Shown here piece by piece: positions 1-11,264 of a stretch of DNA of 64,000 nucleotides. Origin of the DNA: Rotaria sordida (lineage: Eukaryota; Rotifera; Eurotatoria; Philodinida; Philodinidae); assembly GCA_905250125.1 (NCBI GenBank), contig CAJNOL010000019.1, positions 62,001 through 126,000 on the forward strand. Reading direction: 5' to 3'. Below the pieces are notes generated by a model. The model was not told the DNA's origin, made no database searches, and saw only the letters and a list, made by a program, of their open reading frames with translations. Numbering within the stretch: position 1 is the stretch's first letter; the number at the start of each line of letters is the position of its first letter. The position numbers and the translations under genes are program-made.

Positions 1-463
1 TCTATTGAAATGCTATCGGTGGATACTTGCTCTAGAATTGAAGACATTACTTTTCTGAATGATCTTAAGTTAAAACATTTTCTATTTATGTTAATATTAT
101 TCAATAATATGCAATATAATCAAACTGATCATTTCAATAGTCATTTTTCTCAATATATGACATGATACAAAATTAAACTACTTAAAACTTGATTGATATT
201 TTGAATTAGTGGAACAAAGTCTATTGTATGCTTCGCGGAACAAACAGAAAAGTAGGACGAATTTTCTCAGCAGATAAAAGTATGAGATAAATCATCAGCT
301 GTTTATTGGCCCTAAACTAAAGCTCAAAAATAGAACAAGTTTTAGTTAGTTTTTTGAATTTTTCTCAACAGATAGCTTTTTTCGTGCGAGCACTACTTCA
401 ATCTATAAACAGATTTTCCATTTTTGTTTTTGATTTGAATAATTTTTAGGGTAATTAATTATT
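1..463. other. non-coding flank
   Basis: AT-rich sequence with no open frame or splice-bounded exon that I can support. It lies downstream of the F-box gene on the minus strand and probably holds its 3' untranslated region. Confidence 0.5.
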
Positions 464-1729
464 TTAATCTTTAATTTTTGATCTACCTGTAGAGGTTAAT
501 TGTGAAGTTGGTGTTTTTGATTCATTTGCTGTCAAAAGAGTTAGTTCACGTACACGACGACATTGTCCTATAATAGGAAATGTATCTGAAAGATTCATCA
601 TTGTATATACTTGAATTTGATCAATTGTTGAATAAATTTGATACATATCTTTATTAGGCATATTTTTAGCTAAACTCGATCTTATTGTTAAACGAGAAGA
701 CGTATATGGTATTGTATGAAGAAATATTCGTTTATCAATATCACTAATTGAATATCTAACAGGAATAGATTGCCATGATTTTTTAATAATATCTATATTA
801 GAATAACCATAATTTTCATATGGATAATAACAAACAGTATAATTAAATTGTTTTAATTGTGAAGGAAGTATAGAAAGAAGTTTTGTACCATTAATTAAAT
901 TAAAATCACGTGTAGATATTGTTAAAGAAAATATTTCAATTGAAGGTACAATTTGAAGTAATGATTTAAGATCATCTAATTGTGAATACCAATGTATAGC
1001 CCATACAGAAAATTCTTTTAAATATGGAAGTGTTATATTAAAAGGTACTTTTCTTAATGATGAATTTTTAAATGAAACATCAAGTCGATGTATATTTGGT
1101 ATAAAATGAATAAGAGATGATAAATCCATTAATGTATCAAGTTGAATAGTTAAAGAAAGTATATTATGACATATAATATTATTTATAAAATGATTTATTG
1201 AATCAAATGAATCACAATCATAATCAAATATAATATCAGTTAAGAAATTATTTTTTATATTAAAAATTTTTTCAATAAAATCTATATTTCGTATTGATGA
1301 TGAACATGATAATTCTTGTATAATAAGTTTTTGTAGATATTTCATTTCATGTATAGTATCAATTATAAATGATAATAAATTTTCACTTGTCCAACTTGTT
1401 AAAGTTAAAGTTTTTAAATTTGGAAACATATTAGATATTTGATGTTTAAATGAAGATGGAAATGATGCTTGATGTAATGGATGAATTGTTAATGAAAGAA
1501 CAGATGAACCTATTCTAGGTAAAATATATTGATATATATAAAGTAATTGTTTATAAGATGCACGACGAAACCATACATGTTGACGATAGGATGTTATTGT
1601 TTGATTAATACGAGTATTTAAATCAAAAAATGAATAGAGAACATGACTACAATGAAGATATCGACAAATTTCTAAGATCATTTCATCTGGTAAGAGTTCA
1701 AATGTTGTTTTTGAATAAAAATACATCAT
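464..1729 (-). CDS. F-box protein, single exon
   Basis: Intronless 421-residue ORF starting at a double ATG (ATGATG). Residues about 10-45 read as an F-box (ELLPDEMILEICRYLHCSHVL), the Skp1-binding module of SCF ubiquitin ligases. The rest is a run of Leu/Ile-rich segments such as NLKTLTLTSW and ILSLTIQLD, compatible with degenerate leucine-rich repeats that would bind substrate. The last 20 residues are Ser/Thr-rich and basic. F-box/LRR proteins of this layout are very numerous in bdelloid rotifers (general knowledge), which is one reason for the organism call. The substrate cannot be inferred. The ORF looks intact; I see no frameshift. Lack of introns, against multi-exon neighbours, could mean a retrocopy origin or simply the habit of this family. 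Confidence 0.85.
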   Translation of the reverse strand: MMYFYSKTTFELLPDEMILEICRYLHCSHVLYSFFDLNTRINQTITSYRQHVWFRRASYKQLLYIYQYILPRIGSSVLSLTIHPLHQASFPSSFKHQISNMFPNLKTLTLTSWTSENLLSFIIDTIHEMKYLQKLIIQELSCSSSIRNIDFIEKIFNIKNNFLTDIIFDYDCDSFDSINHFINNIICHNILSLTIQLDTLMDLSSLIHFIPNIHRLDVSFKNSSLRKVPFNITLPYLKEFSVWAIHWYSQLDDLKSLLQIVPSIEIFSLTISTRDFNLINGTKLLSILPSQLKQFNYTVCYYPYENYGYSNIDIIKKSWQSIPVRYSISDIDKRIFLHTIPYTSSRLTIRSSLAKNMPNKDMYQIYSTIDQIQVYTMMNLSDTFPIIGQCRRVRELTLLTANESKTPTSQLTSTGRSKIKD

Positions 1730-2651
1730 CTAGAATTAATTGATAAAAGTTTTGTCTATTTAATTTTATATTTCATATTGAATCAAAAATATTTTGAACT
1801 TCAGAATGTTTTGTTTTTTACGAATTCAAAACAACAAACTCTTTTTCTTTTTGATCATTAGTAAAGTTTAATATTATTGATAAAATTTTTTTATTAACAT
1901 ATTAAATTTTATTTCAACTATATTATTATCTCTTTTTTCTTTCCATAACGATAAGAGATAATATATCAAATGAGATGCTTGTATCAAAATATTTTTACCG
2001 CCATATGATCAAGTCAAATACATTCTCAAGGTACTAAAAATAAACTCAATTTTCTATATTATAATGATTAATCAAGATTTTGATAACCATCAGATAATTA
2101 TATTTAATTCAGTTTCAAGCTATGAATATGAAAATAAAGACAATCTTCATCATATTTTCGGACTATAAATTAGATATAACTAAAGATATGAATGATTGAC
2201 TGATATAAATTAATTCTGGTAGAAAATAATAATATTTATTATATTGTATTTATGCTTTTGTAAGGTAACGACAAAAGTAATCAGAAAAGAACAGAAAGAC
2301 TTGAGAATGACTCATTCTTTTGCATTCGACTGGACCATTCTCGAACAATCAGTTTACTTAGTGAATCTAGCGCCTTTATTTTTAAACTTAATAATTATTT
2401 TTAAAATCCAAAGTCATTTTTTTTCGAAAAAAAATCTATGAATTTTTTTCGAAACATTGAAAAGTCGTGTCAATTATCGAATAATAATTCAATAGAATAT
2501 AGTGATAAATCAAAACAAAAAACCCTCAAGCACTACATTTTTCTTTAGATATCAAAAAAAAAGTAAACATACTCATATCAAATTATCCTGAAAATAGGAA
2601 AAGTATTCCTCTTTTTTTTGTTTTGATACTCATGAATAATTAGAAAAGATA
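1730..2651. other. intergenic, nothing recognised
   Basis: AT-rich sequence with homopolymer runs. A 65-codon plus-strand ORF at 2244-2441 shows no coding character. The stretch next to 1730 should hold the F-box gene promoter. Confidence 0.4.
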
Positions 2652-2653
2652 TA

Positions 2654-3206
2654 TTGTAGGCAAAATTGAAATTCTAATTTTAATCAGGCAAGATTAATAT
2701 TCTAATATTGACTAATTCATTTATCAGTCAGAATTGCATTTACCAGTTATGCCTGGATAATATGAGAATTTGACTAAAAATAAATTCATACAATCAAAAC
2801 AATTAAATTTTGAATAGAATAAATACTTTTTTTTTTATTGAAAAATATTTTGCCATGTCACAAAACAATTTACATGACACAATATCCTTATCTATTTATG
2901 CACTATTTTTAGAACCACCCCCTTTTGCATTATAAGTTAGCGAACAATAAACTTCTGTTTGTTTTTTTGACACAAATATCGTTTTGTAGGACATTTGCCT
3001 TGACAATTGCATATGCATCCAATAATTGAATCCTACTCAGAGACATTTGTATTAGGTTGTAATGCGTACATATATATTTAAAGCAATTATCGACATGATC
3101 ACTACGATTATAATTTTCTATCTATTTCGTTTTATCCCATTCTATTTTTAGTAAAGTAGATGATTATACGAACTTATCTCTCATCGAATTGTAATTTTGC
3201 CTACAA
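2654..3206. mobile_element. MITE with terminal inverted repeats and TA duplication
   Basis: The left end reads TTGTAGGCAAAATTG and the right end reads the reverse complement AATTTTGCCTACAA, placed 553 bp apart. Both are directly flanked by the dinucleotide TA (2652-2653 and 3207-3208), the target duplication typical of Tc1/mariner-type elements. The interior has no transposase ORF, so this is a non-autonomous miniature element. The two ends are seen directly; the superfamily is inferred from the TA alone. Confidence 0.75.
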
Positions 3207-3208
3207 TA

Positions 3209-4930
3209 AATATTTATTAATTTATGTTTATCATAAATAATAATAAAAAAAACATATACAACAAGAATGAATATTTTCATGTTAGCATTTCAATAATATG
3301 CTTTTTGAAAATTATTTATGGTTTAAATAAAATAGTTTTTGATTCTTTAGATCAGCATTTCATACTAATTATATGACAATTTTTTCTTTCTATCCAATAA
3401 ACCTTTGTTTGTTGCCGTCAATTATCGTCAAAGAAAATTTTATTCAGAGTAGTAAATAAGATCTTATTGCATATATATTTATTTAATATTAGTTTATATA
3501 GATTAAAATCGATGCTGCCAGCGATGATTCACAGCATTTCTTTTTACAACCATACAGAAATTTTTTTGTTGCCATCAACAAAATAAAATATTGAAAAGTA
3601 AATGTCTATTTAAATTTTTATTGACAATAATATGTTGTTTCTTTTTTTTTTTAGAACGAATCTTCTCTCTGTAGTATTGTTCAATATTATTTGATCAGCA
3701 TCCTTAAACTATTCGATATTATACTTAATAATAAATCCTATATTTTTTATATGAAATTTGTTTTTCCTCTTTTTTAAGCTACAATCTTTTCACAAAGCGT
3801 AATATTGTAACAACATTTTTAATTTAACATTATGAAGTAATGTACTTATATTTCGTTATGATTATTTTAATTCATCAAATTGTATTTTTATTTTTGAAGA
3901 AAATAAAATTTTTCGGAAAATAATTCTCTTGATAAAAATTGTTGTTGGTTTTTTCTATTGACGAATGTCTATTATTCTTATGAATTTCGTAATATTTGAT
4001 AATCATGTCTATCATCATAAATGACATCATTGAAAAAATGCGTTTGTAGTTTTTGCGAATTGATAATTTCATCTATCTTTAAATATTTACTCAAAAGATT
4101 CAAATGAATAATATATATGCACACCTACGTCATTTTAAATAGCATGTATTGCTTCTATAATTTGTCATTTCGATTGTCCATTAAAAGAGCAATTGCGTTC
4201 GAATTATTACAATAGTGCAAATTACTCCTACGATATTATATCGATATTTGAACAACATCATTTTCTTGTACTTATTGTATTACAAGTTTGTTCGACTTTT
4301 TTTCGTCATGTGATGAGTCCTAATGAATAATGTTTGCGTAATATTGTACACGTAGAATAACTTTTAGCGTCTCTTTCCTATGTTCCTCTTAAATAAAGAG
4401 ATAAAGATTTTTTTAGTAATAAGATACCAAAATGTCCCTCCGTAACCTCGCCCCTTTTTTTCTTTTCTTGTCTTTCTTTCTTTTTCTCACTTGGGAGAAA
4501 TGTTCGTATGTTGCCCGCCAGTTGATTTTTATTAAGTTTGTTTCTGCGCACAAATGGTAACTGGCACAATTTTGTAACATTAGAAAGAGGAGGGTGTGTC
4601 GATAGAAATGAGGATAAAAAAGCAAAATAACAAGAAATAAAAGAAATCACGAGAAGGGTTGGCAGTATCCGCTCAAGGTCGTCCAAATATCAACATGAAT
4701 AACAAGAGAGAACGGAAGAGAAAAAAAGAGAAAAAGAAAAAAAATCTATGTCTATTCTGCTGCTGTTCTAATCGTCACACCCTCCAGAATGTTTTCGTAG
4801 ATGAGAGAAAATATATAGACCCCCCTTCATATATAAAGACTATTCTTTTATTTGTAACAAGAAGTTATATAACATATAAGTCTTTCTATCTACAGAACTA
4901 TTTTAATTTAAATAAGAAACATTTGAACAA
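3209..4930. other. intergenic and upstream region of the Ser-rich gene
   Basis: No supported gene. Short ORFs on both strands at 4378-4979 overlap a purine/pyrimidine-rich patch (runs of AAAG and CTTT) and look like chance. The patch next to 4930 is likely promoter and 5' untranslated sequence of the following gene. Confidence 0.4.
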
Positions 4931-5867
4931 ATGGCTTCAAAAACGCGCGATCGATCACACACATGGAATTTTGGCATGAAAGCTCCACTTGAATCAATGT
5001 TTCATCTCCCACTTAATACCAGTGAAGCAGGAAAATTCGGTTTTTATCGGTAAAAACAATTAATTTATTGATTTTTGTTTTTTTTGTAAACCTTCCTTTA
5101 TTTTTTCTTCTAGACTATATCTCACTAACCATGCATCTGATACAGACCCAACATTATTTGATAATTCGGAGGGTAAGTAACTAATTAATTAAATTAATAT
5201 TAAATTTTATACGGGAAAAAAAAAGAAAATTTCCTTGAGATACATTTCATGCATTAAAAGAGGAAGAACGATGAAAAAAAAAATCATGACATCATTGTTC
5301 GACAAAATACTTTTATGATGCAATGCGGTCCTTCTCTTTGATGAATAATATATTGGATTACTTCCTCTGTTAGATGTCACTACATTTGTTAGCGTTTTTA
5401 AAAGATTTGTTTTTTCCTGTTCTAGTATTCCTAATTTACTTCTTATTATTTTAGAATATGTTCAATAAGAAATAATAAAAATAAAAATTTTGTTTCTAGC
5501 ACCTATCCTCTTGGAATCAACATCGTCATCATCAAACGGAAACAGACAATGGAGACCATTTGCTAGTTTTGTAACACCTGATGACTCAAAATCTTCGACA
5601 TTGACAAGTTCACAATCATCAAATTCAATTTCTACAATGCAATCGGACGGAATTTCTTCAATGAATTCTAGTGTTTCGTCAAACACTAATAGCTCACAAA
5701 TACAGCCAAATCATTTTGCTCAATCGGTTCCATCATTGGCTGATATTGTTAAGAGTGCAATAAATATAGGTCATTTTGGTGCAACCTTACAGCAGAGTCG
5801 ACGTTCATTTAGTGGAACGACATTATCATCAAAAGATCTCAATCATTTATCTCCTCAATCAATGTAA
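4931..5867 (+). CDS. unrecognised Ser-rich protein, three exons
   Basis: Exons 4931-5049, 5114-5172 and 5500-5867 join in frame through GT/AG introns to a 181-residue protein. I do not recognise the family. The N-terminal half (MASKTRDRSHTWNFGMKAP, then an LPLNTSEAGKFGFYRLYLTN stretch) has an ordered, conserved look. The middle is a Ser/Thr/Asn-rich low-complexity tract from about residue 65 to 120. A helical-looking segment (SVPSLADIVKSAINIGHFG) and a short basic/Ser tail follow. There is no signal peptide, membrane segment or zinc-binding pattern, so it is probably a soluble nuclear or cytoplasmic adaptor-like protein. The start is the first ATG in frame with the spliced product. Canonical splice borders and kept frame across both junctions support a real gene. 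Confidence 0.7.
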
Positions 5868-8800
5868 AACCAATAAAAAATAAATGTACCAAATATAAAC
5901 ATGGAGAACAGTTGCTTTTTTATTTGATGGTCAGATAAATTTAAATGTGCTTTCTTATGTCTTTCCCTATTGTCTTTTATTTGTCATTGTCCTTATGTTA
6001 AAATATTATGTTATGTATATTATTGTTTGTGTCTTATTGTATCTTGTTCTATCCTTTAATAATGTGGTGTTGCTTTGTTTGGTTATTCTGTTTTCTTTTT
6101 TTTCTTAAATTTCAGTAAATAAAAATTATTGAAAACTAAATAAGAAATATATGATATTTTATGACATTTCATAACATAACATAAAATAATATTTGTTTTC
6201 GAAAATACAAAATTTCTAATTATACGATATGTAATTGCTTCAAGCATATGTTTACAAGGGTAATACTAAAGACGTATAGTGTATATTTCCTTTTGAAATA
6301 CCTGTAACAAGTCATGCGCAAAACAAAACCAAATCAAAAAACAGAAAAACAAAAAAAACGTGTCACTATTTTTCATATTAAATACATATGGTTATTATAG
6401 AATCTAATGTCTTATATTAATAGGAAGAAAAACACGTGAAAGTTATAAAGAAAGACAATTATTAAATAAAATAGAACGAAGATTGAACTTAGAAACATCG
6501 TAGGTTTCTTGTATGATCTTATTTCGTGAAGATTTTATTCTAATTTTGTATATTATATTTTCTTATCAGACCATAATATATTTGATATGTTAACGGTTCA
6601 TTATCAAATAAAATGAGATAAATATTTGCATGAAAATGTTTTCATTATCATGCCGCTTGGTTGAATCGAGCAATTTCATGGGTTTCTGCTTGATCATAAA
6701 TGTGACGACAAAATGAATCAAAAAAACAAACAAACAATTTCTCGATAAAAACATAGAGTATTTGAATTTAGTTTTTCTTCTATTTTCAAAAATTCTAATA
6801 GAATATACATGTTTTCACAATAAAACCATAGTTCTCTATCGATTTGAAATCAGTGCATTTGATTGAGTTGAAAACTTTGAGTAACTATTAGAAGTAATTA
6901 TCAACAAAGGATTAGATCGAACAATGAAAAGTTTTTTCCAAACACTATTTAATAAATCTAAAAGCCAGTAGAAGGATTATCATATAAAAAAATAAGTCTT
7001 ACGCGCTTTGTTTATATCTAATCAAGAGCTGTATGAAAATAAAAGTTAGAATCAAAATAGCTTGAATATCTGACAATGTTGCTTTGCTAAGTATAACTGA
7101 CTAACTATAATCTCAGAGGAATAACAATTAGTAATGAATCACGTAACATTTTTAGAGAAAAATACTATGAAAAAGTAATTTGATCGTTTCATTAAAAAAG
7201 CAAATAAGATAATAATGTCATTCAATACTTTCAACGAATTCGTCATACAACAACGATATTACATTACGAATGTAAAACAGAGATCCGAATCATCTCACCT
7301 CACATTCTATGAGATTAACAAATTGGCCAATCCTATTCTGTGGAATTTTTATACAATATAGAATTCTATTGCTTATCAAAGTTATTTTATAAGTTTAATA
7401 TTTGATTATGTCTTCATCTCCGAAATTGATTTTTTGACGACTCTTGAATTATTTTGAGGAGGAGGAACAAAGTTTAAAATATTCTAGTCTTTCTTAACCT
7501 TATCGTTCAGTCTCTCTATTTACATATCATCAATATCTATACTATACCAAATTGAAAATATGTATCTATCGATGTGGTTAAAACGATTTTAATGAGATAC
7601 AACTATCGTTTTTACTTAGGAATTAGCTTTTCAATTACTTTGTTTTAATATTTTATTTGTATATGAAAGACAGAATATTTTGTGAATTTTATTAGCTAAT
7701 AATTTGTTCATGATGTTTAGTAATAATTTCATTGATCTATTCAAAATAAAATGAAACCAATTTCAGTTACATAAAATTCATGTTTGTCTCTCGAATTAGA
7801 TAATAAATTGCATATATTGATATGTCGATTCCATGATTATCGATAAATCCAATATTCATAGAAGTTTTTCAATAAAAATAAATTTCTTAATCTATTCACC
7901 ATAATTCATAAATAACTATTAAAAATCCATGATGAGTGATCAAATATATTGTCTTTCTATAGTACGAGAAATATATGAAAATTAATTTTTCTACACAAAA
8001 ATAATACAAGTTGTAAAAGAAAAAAACTTTTTTCGAAATTGATATATTTCACTTGTATGTCATTGATTTTCAAGCAGATCAAAAACTTTTGGAATATTCA
8101 TTTTTGAATTTAATTTCATTAATTGTTTATTTTAAAGAATAAGACATAATACTAATTGTGTGTAAAATTTTTTTATTCTACTAAAAATATTTATATTTAG
8201 TACGACTTAACTTTTATTAATATTTTTATAGACGATATATCCAGAATTTCCAACAGAAAGCTGGAACAAAGTACAAATAAATGTCAACTGGTATATTTTG
8301 CTAAAGAGCAAAGTACTATAGCAAAGAACTGATAAGAACAAAGACGAAATTATTACTGTTTGCATCTTATGATGAAGAGTATATCTCTTGGCATAAACAA
8401 TATGGAAAAATAACATATGGATAATGAAAAAATTCTACAAATATTCATTGGATTAGGTTTAAGGAATACTTCTCTAAATTAATTTTTACTATCATACATA
8501 TTAAAAATAAGAGAAAATCCATAAAATGAAAACAATTATATTGTTAGAAATATTAATTTAATAGTTCTTGGAGATTTAAAGAAGCGTTTAAATCTTCAAG
8601 TAAATTTCATATTTTTAATCAGAATTAATGTTATTAGTTCACTGCGAGCTTATTTTATTAATATTAAATAATATTCAAAGATATCAAAGAGGTAGAAGTT
8701 AATCGTTTTAGCTAACGATTTAAATGCGTATAAGATTGTAATTTGTAGGAGTTTGAAAGATTGTGTTTGTCCTTGGTGAACTGTCTAGTGAAATTATTTC

Positions 8801-9505
8801 TTCTATTGTAGCCATCCCAAAGTTGTATGTGTTCACAAAAATCCGAGAATCATCAACAAACTGCACTGACGTCATCTCATTATCATAGACGGAAATCAAA
8901 ATCCGTCGAATACTTGTCTGACTTTTATGTCTGATAGTATTTTTCAGTGTATTTTGTGCTTAGAATATCTTCGGGTCGAGTTCGATCACGAATATTAACC
9001 GTATTCTCGATACTCAAAATGAAATTTTCTAAATCGAGTCTGATATTTGTTCTGAAGATATAAGATGTTTTTCTTTCAATAACTAGTAGTGTATCTCAGA
9101 CATTACTCAAACAATTTTATACAAATTGAGTTATGATTTATTCCAGTAGATTTGATGGTTTTTATTAAAAGCTTCATACAGCTCTGTTTAAATTCAACAT
9201 ATCAGGACAAACACATTAAGAAAATTTTAATTAATCTTTAGCTATCTTTAGTGGAGCTTGAAATCATATCTGATTCTTTTTAAAACTTCAAATACACATT
9301 ACTGCTATCAAACTTTCTTGTTTAAACATAAATGACATCAGAGTCATTCTAGTTTGAATGTTCCAGAAGTACTAATGACATTAGGCTTAATTTGATGTGT
9401 GTTGTCGGTATAAGTGAATATTTGTTTCACAACTAACTGCATAACGAAATTTGTCAAAAATGAACTTTAGCAACAATTACTACACATTGTTTATCATTAG
9501 TATAA
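5868..9505. other. gene-poor intergenic region
   Basis: Contains the 3' end of the preceding gene (an AATAAA-type signal near 6118) and then about 3.4 kb of AT-rich sequence with no supported ORF. A less AT-rich patch around 8800-9060 resembles in texture a patch near 32,580-32,740 (both carry a close match to CAATGAAATTTTCTAA and a GAAGATA block) and may be old repeat DNA. Confidence 0.4.
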
Positions 9506-11264
9506 AGATATTTAGTTTATGATTCTCGTGATCCTCAAATAGGCCTTGTTCAATTTGATAAAAGTCTGAAGTTAGATTCGGTAAGAGATTTCTATAATCA
9601 ATTATGTCCAAATGCTGAGCATGATAGAAAATTTAAAAAAACCGAAGTCAACTTTCCGATCTTCATAAGTTAGCTTTACTATTTTTTTAAAATAAAATTG
9701 TTCTTTTTCTTTTTTTTTTCAAAAGGATATTTAACATTATTACAAGATCAAAAAGATTATTCTTGTTGATCTGATTAAGATTATTAAGTCATATCACTTC
9801 CATCATTGACCAATGTTGAATGAAGCAAAGAAAAAAATGAAAAAAAAAAGCAAATGCTTTTATTTCAGTTACGTCCATCAAGTGAATCAATTTGAACTGG
9901 AATTACATCAGAACATTCAATGGATATATGTCGTCATGTCATAGATTCCCTTTTACGCCCAATACTTAAAGTTGAATTAGAGAAAAAATTAAACAGTTTA
10001 AATCTTCAGTTCTACAAGGGATGTTGAAGTGTAGAGCTATAAAATTTGGAACCACCTCCTCCTTCCCTCCACAGACTGTGACAGACACCATGACGACTCA
10101 TCACAGATCGTGACAGGTATCTTGACAATGCTCTTCTTGAGGCTGCAAATAACAATTATATCGTGTTTCACATTTTAATCCTACAAGGATTACGCTAGCA
10201 GTTCTTTAAGATTTCCTAGAAATAGCAGAAAATCTATTTTAGTCTACAGATCAGTGAAAGATTTTATGCTTTCCTTAGGGAACTTTGTTTTTGGGTTTGG
10301 TACGAAACCTTAAAAAGTCTTCTTGTGTGTCTGCAGAGAAAATTGTTTAGTCCCGCTAAGACACATCTTTTGTTTAGAGTGTAAGATGTCGGATAGATAT
10401 TTTCAAGTTCGATTTCCTGTATGTGCGATACGTTCTGCTATTCCTGAGATCTGTTCAAAGTATTTCTATATGTTGTAAATGTGAGAGAATTTTTTTTATG
10501 TTAAAAAGTACCTCAATCGTAATATTCTTTTGAGCATGTATCTATCATGCAAATATATAGTTTTGGTTTATCAAATCGTTTTAAAAGTGAAATAAATAAA
10601 TTTTAGTAATCTTGTCCTTTATGGTTTGCTATTCACATGATAATAATTCTTGTTATATCATTGATATTATTTATTTCATCCACATAAATTTATGGACCCT
10701 ACTTCGAAGTTCTTCATTCAACTTTTTTGTATTGTTAAATAAGTTTTAAAAACTAAAAATTTTTGTTTTCTTTTTAAATATAAATCTTTCCGAAGAATGG
10801 TAATGATATTAAATGTTTTATTAATTATAATTATATTTAGTTCTGAAAAAAGAAAAATTTTTGAATTTGTTGTAAACATGAATCTTGTCTTTTTCTTTAA
10901 TAGAATATTTATCCCAATTTTATATAATTATATTAACAATTCGTTGATGAACACATTCTACAATGGATAATTTTATTTACACCCTTCTTTTTTTATTCAT
11001 CTGTTAAATTTTTTAATGTATATAAATCAATTTTTCAATTACGTCGATCATTAAATGAAGTATTTTAAACACTTCCTTTTTTTTTATCAGCACCAATTCA
11101 TGAATTAAAAGAAAATATCTGTCCAATAGGTTAATCAAAACATCAATATTTAATTGATAGTTTCATCATGCAATGCTTCATATCTACTTTGTCGATATAA
11201 TTTACTAATAAATCAAGCGAATTTTCGTGATGGATTTATTTCAGGATGTCTTATTTGGTACTAA
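9506..11264 (+). pseudogene. exon-like coding remnants of a decayed gene
   Basis: Several pieces read like conserved protein but carry stops or frame breaks. The first, 9506-9673, includes FDKSLKLDSVRDFYNQLCPN. The second, about 9725-9790, reads GYLTLLQDQKDY followed by stops. The third, 9869-10026, follows a CAG acceptor and reads LRPSSESI-stop-TGITSEHSMDI followed by LLRPILKVELEKKL. The fourth, about 11,091-11,264, begins PIHELKENICPIG, meets a stop, continues KHQYLIDSFIMQ and then, in another frame, NLLINQANFRDGFISGCLIW. Order and strand agree, so I read this as one decayed multi-exon gene. The family is not recognised. Alternatives are an active gene with unusual splicing, or coincidence. 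Confidence 0.4.

Noticed and set aside
4378-4979. Overlapping short ORFs on both strands rich in Lys/Arg/Glu
   Set aside because: They come from a purine-rich tract, overlap each other on opposite strands and have no recognisable content; only the 3' part from 4931 belongs to a real gene.
8207-8416. 69-codon minus-strand ORF
   Set aside because: No conserved features, AT-rich surroundings and no linked exons.
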